Source of the DNA: Gemmatimonas sp.
GTDB taxonomy: Bacteria > Gemmatimonadota > Gemmatimonadetes > Gemmatimonadales > Gemmatimonadaceae
Direction of reading: 5' to 3'
Length of the DNA stretch: 64,000 nt
Assembly: GCA_023910675.1 (NCBI GenBank)
Contig: JAAVWC010000013.1
Coordinates: 1 to 64,000, forward strand
Positions within the stretch are counted from its first letter, which is position 1. Every line of letters begins with the position of its first letter. This document shows, one piece after another, positions 60,752 to 64,000 of this stretch. A model generated the notes under the pieces. It was not told the origin of the DNA. It searched no databases and worked only from the letters and a program-made list of their open reading frames with translations. The translations under genes and the position numbers were made by a program.

Positions 60752-61899
60752 ATGTTGAGCAACGCGGCCAGCCAATCGATGACCGCATTGGCCGAAATGA
60801 TGAGCGTGATGCCCAGTACGACCGCCGACGTGGCGGCCTGACCTACCGCGCTCGCATTCGAGCCCGCTTGCAGCCCCTTCATGCAGCCGGACACCCCAAT
60901 GATGAAGCCGAACACGACGCCCTTGCACACACCCAGCAGCGCGTCGCCGATGGTCACGGCCGCGAGCAGTCCAGTGAAGAACTGCTTGAACGACAGGTCG
61001 AGCATGAGTGCCGAAACGAGCATGCCTCCCAGTATGCCAATCGCGTCGGCGTAGATCGTGAGCAGCGGCATCATGAAGAACAGCCCGAGTACGCGTGGAA
61101 GGACCAGGTACTCAATGGGTGAGATCCCAAAGGTGGTGAAGGCATCGATCTCTTCCGTGATCTTCATGCTCCCCAGTTCGGCGGCGAAGGCCGCGCCTGT
61201 GCGTCCCGCCATGATGATGCCAGTCATGAGTGCGCCCATTTCCCGCAACATGCCAAAGCCCGCGAGGTACGACACGAAGTACCCGGCGCCGAAACGCTGG
61301 AGGACGACCACGCCCAGGAAGGCGATGATGATGCCGACCAACAGGGCAATGAGTGTCACGATGGGGAGTGCGCCCGAGCTGTTGCGTTGCACGACGACCC
61401 AGAAGTCGCGCCAGCGAACGGGGACACGGCGCGTGACGACTCCAAACAAGGCAAGCATCACGTCACCCAGGAACGTGATGGAAGCTCGGGTTGCGTCCCA
61501 ACCGTGAACGGCGGCAATGCCGAGCCGAGTAACTGGATTCGGCGTCACCGCGAGGTGCGGCTGGGCACGCTCCGGCACGGCGCGGGCAAGGGCGAGGAGG
61601 CGCGGCAGCTGCGTGGGAAGCCCGTCATCGCGCAGCGTCACGTGCTGTGCTGCGCACACGGCCTCGCAGCGCACGAGAAAGAGCAGCAGGCTGCTATCCC
61701 ACGCGCCGAGCTTGCTGCTGTCGAACGCGACGTCACGCAGCGGTTCCGCTGGCGAGCTCTGCGAGGCCAGCAGTGCGTCTATGGCGGGCGGCGTCTGACC
61801 GAGGCGCCAGTTGCCCTCGAGGGCAATAAGGAGTGTGTCCCCGTTCCGTGTACTGTTGGCGCGGGCGGCGGCTTCTGGCAACGCCGCCGTGGCGTGCAT
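60748..61899 (-). CDS. mlaE: MlaE-type permease with N-terminal STAS domain
   Basis: A 383-residue protein. Residues about 20-125 form a STAS-like domain ('LIALEGNWRLGQTPPAIDALL'-like start, 'FDSSKLGAWDSSLLLFLVRC'), as in fused MlaE-MlaB proteins. Residues about 160-383 are the MlaE permease: 'FWVVVQRNSSGALPIVTLIALLVG' (split), 'EMGALMTGIIMAGRTGAAFAAELG' (split), 'MKITEEIDAFTTFGISP' and 'IGDALLGVCKGVVFG'. The fused STAS explains why no separate mlaB is present. ATG 61899 follows AGGAA by about 8 bp. It is the first gene of mlaE-mlaF-mlaD-lipoprotein and is divergent from ggt. Confidence 0.92.
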   Translation of the reverse strand: MHATAALPEAAARANSTRNGDTLLIALEGNWRLGQTPPAIDALLASQSSPAEPLRDVAFDSSKLGAWDSSLLLFLVRCEAVCAAQHVTLRDDGLPTQLPRLLALARAVPERAQPHLAVTPNPVTRLGIAAVHGWDATRASITFLGDVMLALFGVVTRRVPVRWRDFWVVVQRNSSGALPIVTLIALLVGIIIAFLGVVVLQRFGAGYFVSYLAGFGMLREMGALMTGIIMAGRTGAAFAAELGSMKITEEIDAFTTFGISPIEYLVLPRVLGLFFMMPLLTIYADAIGILGGMLVSALMLDLSFKQFFTGLLAAVTIGDALLGVCKGVVFGFIIGVSGCMKGLQAGSNASAVGQAATSAVVLGITLIISANAVIDWLAALLNI

Positions 61900-62081
61900 G
61901 GTTGGTTCCTGTGGTTGAGCGGGTGTGTGTGCTGCGGTGCGTGGGTATAGATGCACCATGGCAAGTTGCGGTCCGAGGTCGGCTGTCTTGCGGCCGCGCC
62001 GCTGCTGGGCAGAGGTACGGTACCGTGTATCTTTGGTGCGAGTGCGTTGTCTGTGCGTGGATCCCTCCTCACCCAACTGTC

Positions 62082-63533
62082 ATGCGCCATTGTCGAAGTG
62101 CTGTTCTGCTCTGTGCGGCGGTCAGCGCCGCCACCCTGTTCTCTGGGGCCCTGCAGGGGCAGCGCCCGAGCACGATGGCCGGGCGATCGGCGGTTTACGC
62201 GCCGAGTGGTATGGTGGCGACGAGTCAGCCATTGGCATCGGCGGCGGGGCTGGAGGTGCTGCGTCAGGGAGGCAATGCCATTGATGCGGCCGTCGCGGCG
62301 TCGGCGGTGTTGGGGGTGACGGAGCCGCACATGACGGGTAGTGGCGGCGATATGTTCGCCATTGTCTGGTTGGCAAAGGAACAGAAGCTGATTGCCATCA
62401 ACGCGAGTGGCCGCGCGGGTTCGCTCATGACGCGCGAGTTGTTGCAGTCCCGTGGTTTCCGCCCGGGATCGCAGCAGGGGGCGATGTCGGTTACGGTCCC
62501 TGGCGCGCTGGCCGGGTGGGACAAGCTCGTGCGCACGTACGGGAAGCGCACGTTGAAGCAGGTGTTGCAGCCGGCTATTGGCTACGCGCGTAGCGGCTTC
62601 CCGGTATCGCCCATCATTGCGCAGCAGTGGGCCAACGAAACGAGCTTCTTGCAAAAGGACTCGGCGACGGCTACGTATTTGCCGGGCGGACGCGCACCGA
62701 CCAACAATCAGGGCGTGGCCGCACTCGAGATGCTGCGCATTCTCGAGCCGTACGATCTCAAGGCGATGGGACACAATTCTCCGGCGTACCTGCACCATCT
62801 CATCGAAGCGAAAAAGCTGGCGTATGCCGATCTCGACCGCTTCGTGGGCGATGCGGCGCATCTGGTGATGCCGGCGTCGGTGATGCTCACCGACGAATTC
62901 ATTGCGGAACGACGCAGTCACATGGACGCGAAGAAGGCGCAGGAGCGCCTCGATCCGGGGCCGGCGCGGACGAAGAGCGAGACCGTGTATTTGACGACGG
63001 CTGATGCCGACGGGAACATGGTGTCGTTCATCAATTCCGTGTACGACTATTTCGGGTCGGGGGTCGTGGTGCCGGGCACTGGATTCGTGCTGCACAACCG
63101 CGGTGCGGGCTTTACGCTTACGCCCGGGCTCCCCAATACGGTGGCTCCAGGGAAGCGTCCGTTCCACACGCTCATCCCCGGCTTTGTGACCAAGACGGAG
63201 AGTGGGCGCGAGCAGGCGTACATGAGCTTCGGGCTCATGGGTGGTGGTGTGCAGGCGCAGGGGCATGTGCAGTTCCTGCTCAATCACCTGGTGTTCGGCA
63301 TGGATGTGCAGGCGTCGATCGACGCGGCGCGCTTCCGTCACTACGACGGACTGCGGGTGGCGCTCGAGCCGCCCATTGGGGATGGTGTGCGGACGGCGCT
63401 TCAGGCCATGGGGCACGTGCTCATCGAGCAGCCGACGATTGCCTTTGGCGGAGCGCAGGCGATCATCCGGTTGCCCAAGGGCTTTGCAGCGGGCAGTGAC
63501 CCACGCAAGGATGGGCTGGCGATTGGGTACTGA
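62082..63533 (+). CDS. ggt: Gamma-glutamyltransferase, exported
   Basis: A 483-residue precursor. It cleaves gamma-glutamyl bonds (glutathione and related) and transfers the glutamyl group. The signal peptide ends near 'LQGQRPS'. The large subunit has 'GMVATSQPLASAAGLEVLRQGGNAIDAAVAASAVLGV' (split over about 43-80) and 'MTGSGGDMFAIVW'. Autoprocessing would free Thr301 in 'SETVYL' as the nucleophile. The small subunit has 'GNMVSFINS' and 'FGLMGGGVQAQGHVQFL'. It is shorter than E. coli Ggt (about 580) but matches the short bacterial GGT-like branch. It overlaps the next gene by up to 23 bp. Confidence 0.9.
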   Translation: MRHCRSAVLLCAAVSAATLFSGALQGQRPSTMAGRSAVYAPSGMVATSQPLASAAGLEVLRQGGNAIDAAVAASAVLGVTEPHMTGSGGDMFAIVWLAKEQKLIAINASGRAGSLMTRELLQSRGFRPGSQQGAMSVTVPGALAGWDKLVRTYGKRTLKQVLQPAIGYARSGFPVSPIIAQQWANETSFLQKDSATATYLPGGRAPTNNQGVAALEMLRILEPYDLKAMGHNSPAYLHHLIEAKKLAYADLDRFVGDAAHLVMPASVMLTDEFIAERRSHMDAKKAQERLDPGPARTKSETVYLTTADADGNMVSFINSVYDYFGSGVVVPGTGFVLHNRGAGFTLTPGLPNTVAPGKRPFHTLIPGFVTKTESGREQAYMSFGLMGGGVQAQGHVQFLLNHLVFGMDVQASIDAARFRHYDGLRVALEPPIGDGVRTALQAMGHVLIEQPTIAFGGAQAIIRLPKGFAAGSDPRKDGLAIGY

Positions 63534-64000
63534 GGCCACGGGTCGCGATACCGGTGAATTGTACACGCGACGGGGCTTCCTCGCGGTCAGCGCGATTGCT
63601 GCGGTCGCCTGCGTCGATCGGACGCAGGAAACCGTGCCGGACTCGGTCGCAACGCGTGTCGACGGCAGCGAATCGGAGTGGTCGTTGTTCGTGGGCACCG
63701 ACACCAAGAGCGGCACGAGCACAGGGATCTACCGCACGACAGTCAACGCCCGCACGTTGGCGTTTGGTGCGATGACGTTGGCCGCGGAGACGGCAGATCC
63801 GTCGTACCTCGCCTTCACGCCAAATCACCGGGTGTTGATCGCGGTCAATGAACTCCTAGCCTTCGAGGGGAACGCGTCTGGCGCGGTGTCGGCGTTCCGG
63901 CATGATGCGGCGACGGGCACATTGACGGCGGTCCCGCCCATGCGCTCGTCGCGTGGCGGTGCGCCATGTTATGTGCACATCGATCGCAGCGGCCGTTATG
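63511..64000 (+). CDS. Lactonase-family beta-propeller protein, cut by window end
   Basis: The reading frame continues beyond the window. The N terminus contains 'YTRRGFLAVSAIAAVAC', a twin-arginine motif followed by a lipobox-like 'AAVAC', so it is probably exported and may be lipid-anchored. 'WSLFVGTDTKSGTSTGIYR', 'PSYLAFTPNHRVLIAVNEL' and 'GAVSAFRHDAATGTLTAV' are blades of the YbhE/6-phosphogluconolactonase propeller family. The start is ATG 63511 (overlapping ggt) or TTG 63559. Substrate unknown. Confidence 0.75.
   Translation, partial: MGWRLGTEATGRDTGELYTRRGFLAVSAIAAVACVDRTQETVPDSVATRVDGSESEWSLFVGTDTKSGTSTGIYRTTVNARTLAFGAMTLAAETADPSYLAFTPNHRVLIAVNELLAFEGNASGAVSAFRHDAATGTLTAVPPMRSSRGGAPCYVHIDRSGRY

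Overview
The window is a GC-rich bacterial chromosome segment. A SusC/SusD outer-membrane pair, a CBM9-like/DUF5916 barrel protein, an Mla-type lipid transport operon and Tat-exported hydrolases, all at high GC, suggest a Gemmatimonadota-like soil or water bacterium. The phylum is an inference from gene content; there is no rRNA here. Positions 1 to about 39 kb are an accessory defence island peppered with insertion sequences. About 42 to 64 kb looks like ordinary chromosome.

Defence block 1 (1-12.3 kb, + strand, tightly coupled) holds a very large Eco57I/DISARM-type DNA adenine methylase, cut by the window edge and split by an in-frame TAA. It is followed by a DarT/DarG ADP-ribosylation toxin-antitoxin pair and then a 1968-residue DEAH helicase. 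The helicase carries a DUF1998 Cys cluster, a Vsr/DUF559-like nuclease-like segment and a C-terminal LexA-like S24 peptidase module with an intact Ser/Lys dyad and an Ala-Gly site. The operon runs into an IS21 element. This methylase + DarTG + helicase-S24 unit is the best candidate for an undescribed composite system.

From 12.3 to 22.3 kb lie two different IS21-family elements, a complete IS5-family element nested in the second, a 127-bp relic of the same IS5 element, an XRE regulator, a possible MazF-like protein, a small protein with a terminator, and a DUF5131 gene cut by the IS5 relic.

Defence block 2 (22.5-36.25 kb, + strand) holds DUF3293, an NYN-domain protein, an HTH-methylase-specificity fusion with an atypical motif I, HsdM, AbiEi/AbiEii, HsdS and HsdR. 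The AbiE pair sits between hsdM and hsdS and has its own apparently leaderless promoter. An in-frame TAG removes HsdR's C-terminal AlbA_2/Schlafen-like domain. Two unknown genes and an excisionase-like HTH gene follow. The HTH gene is broken by IS5 and IS1380 elements that abut at one shared CTAG. Both large restriction genes therefore carry single in-frame stops while the genes around them stay open.

From 39.1 to 41.8 kb there is an unknown gene, a large surface lipoprotein and a 42-bp copy of the 3' half of tRNA-Phe, the usual scar of a tyrosine-integrase element.

The remainder holds a GH20 hexosaminidase, a D-lactate dehydrogenase-type gene, a likely decayed OMP gene, an 11-bp tandem repeat, the SusC/SusD pair with a strong terminator, and a tetR-cupin-(dead hybrid histidine kinase) operon with tandem palindromic operators. 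After these come a Tat-exported M24 peptidase, a DUF5916 protein, a small membrane protein, a frameshifted RluA-type pseudouridine synthase, an MlaE-MlaF-MlaD-lipoprotein operon, gamma-glutamyltransferase, and a lactonase cut by the window end.
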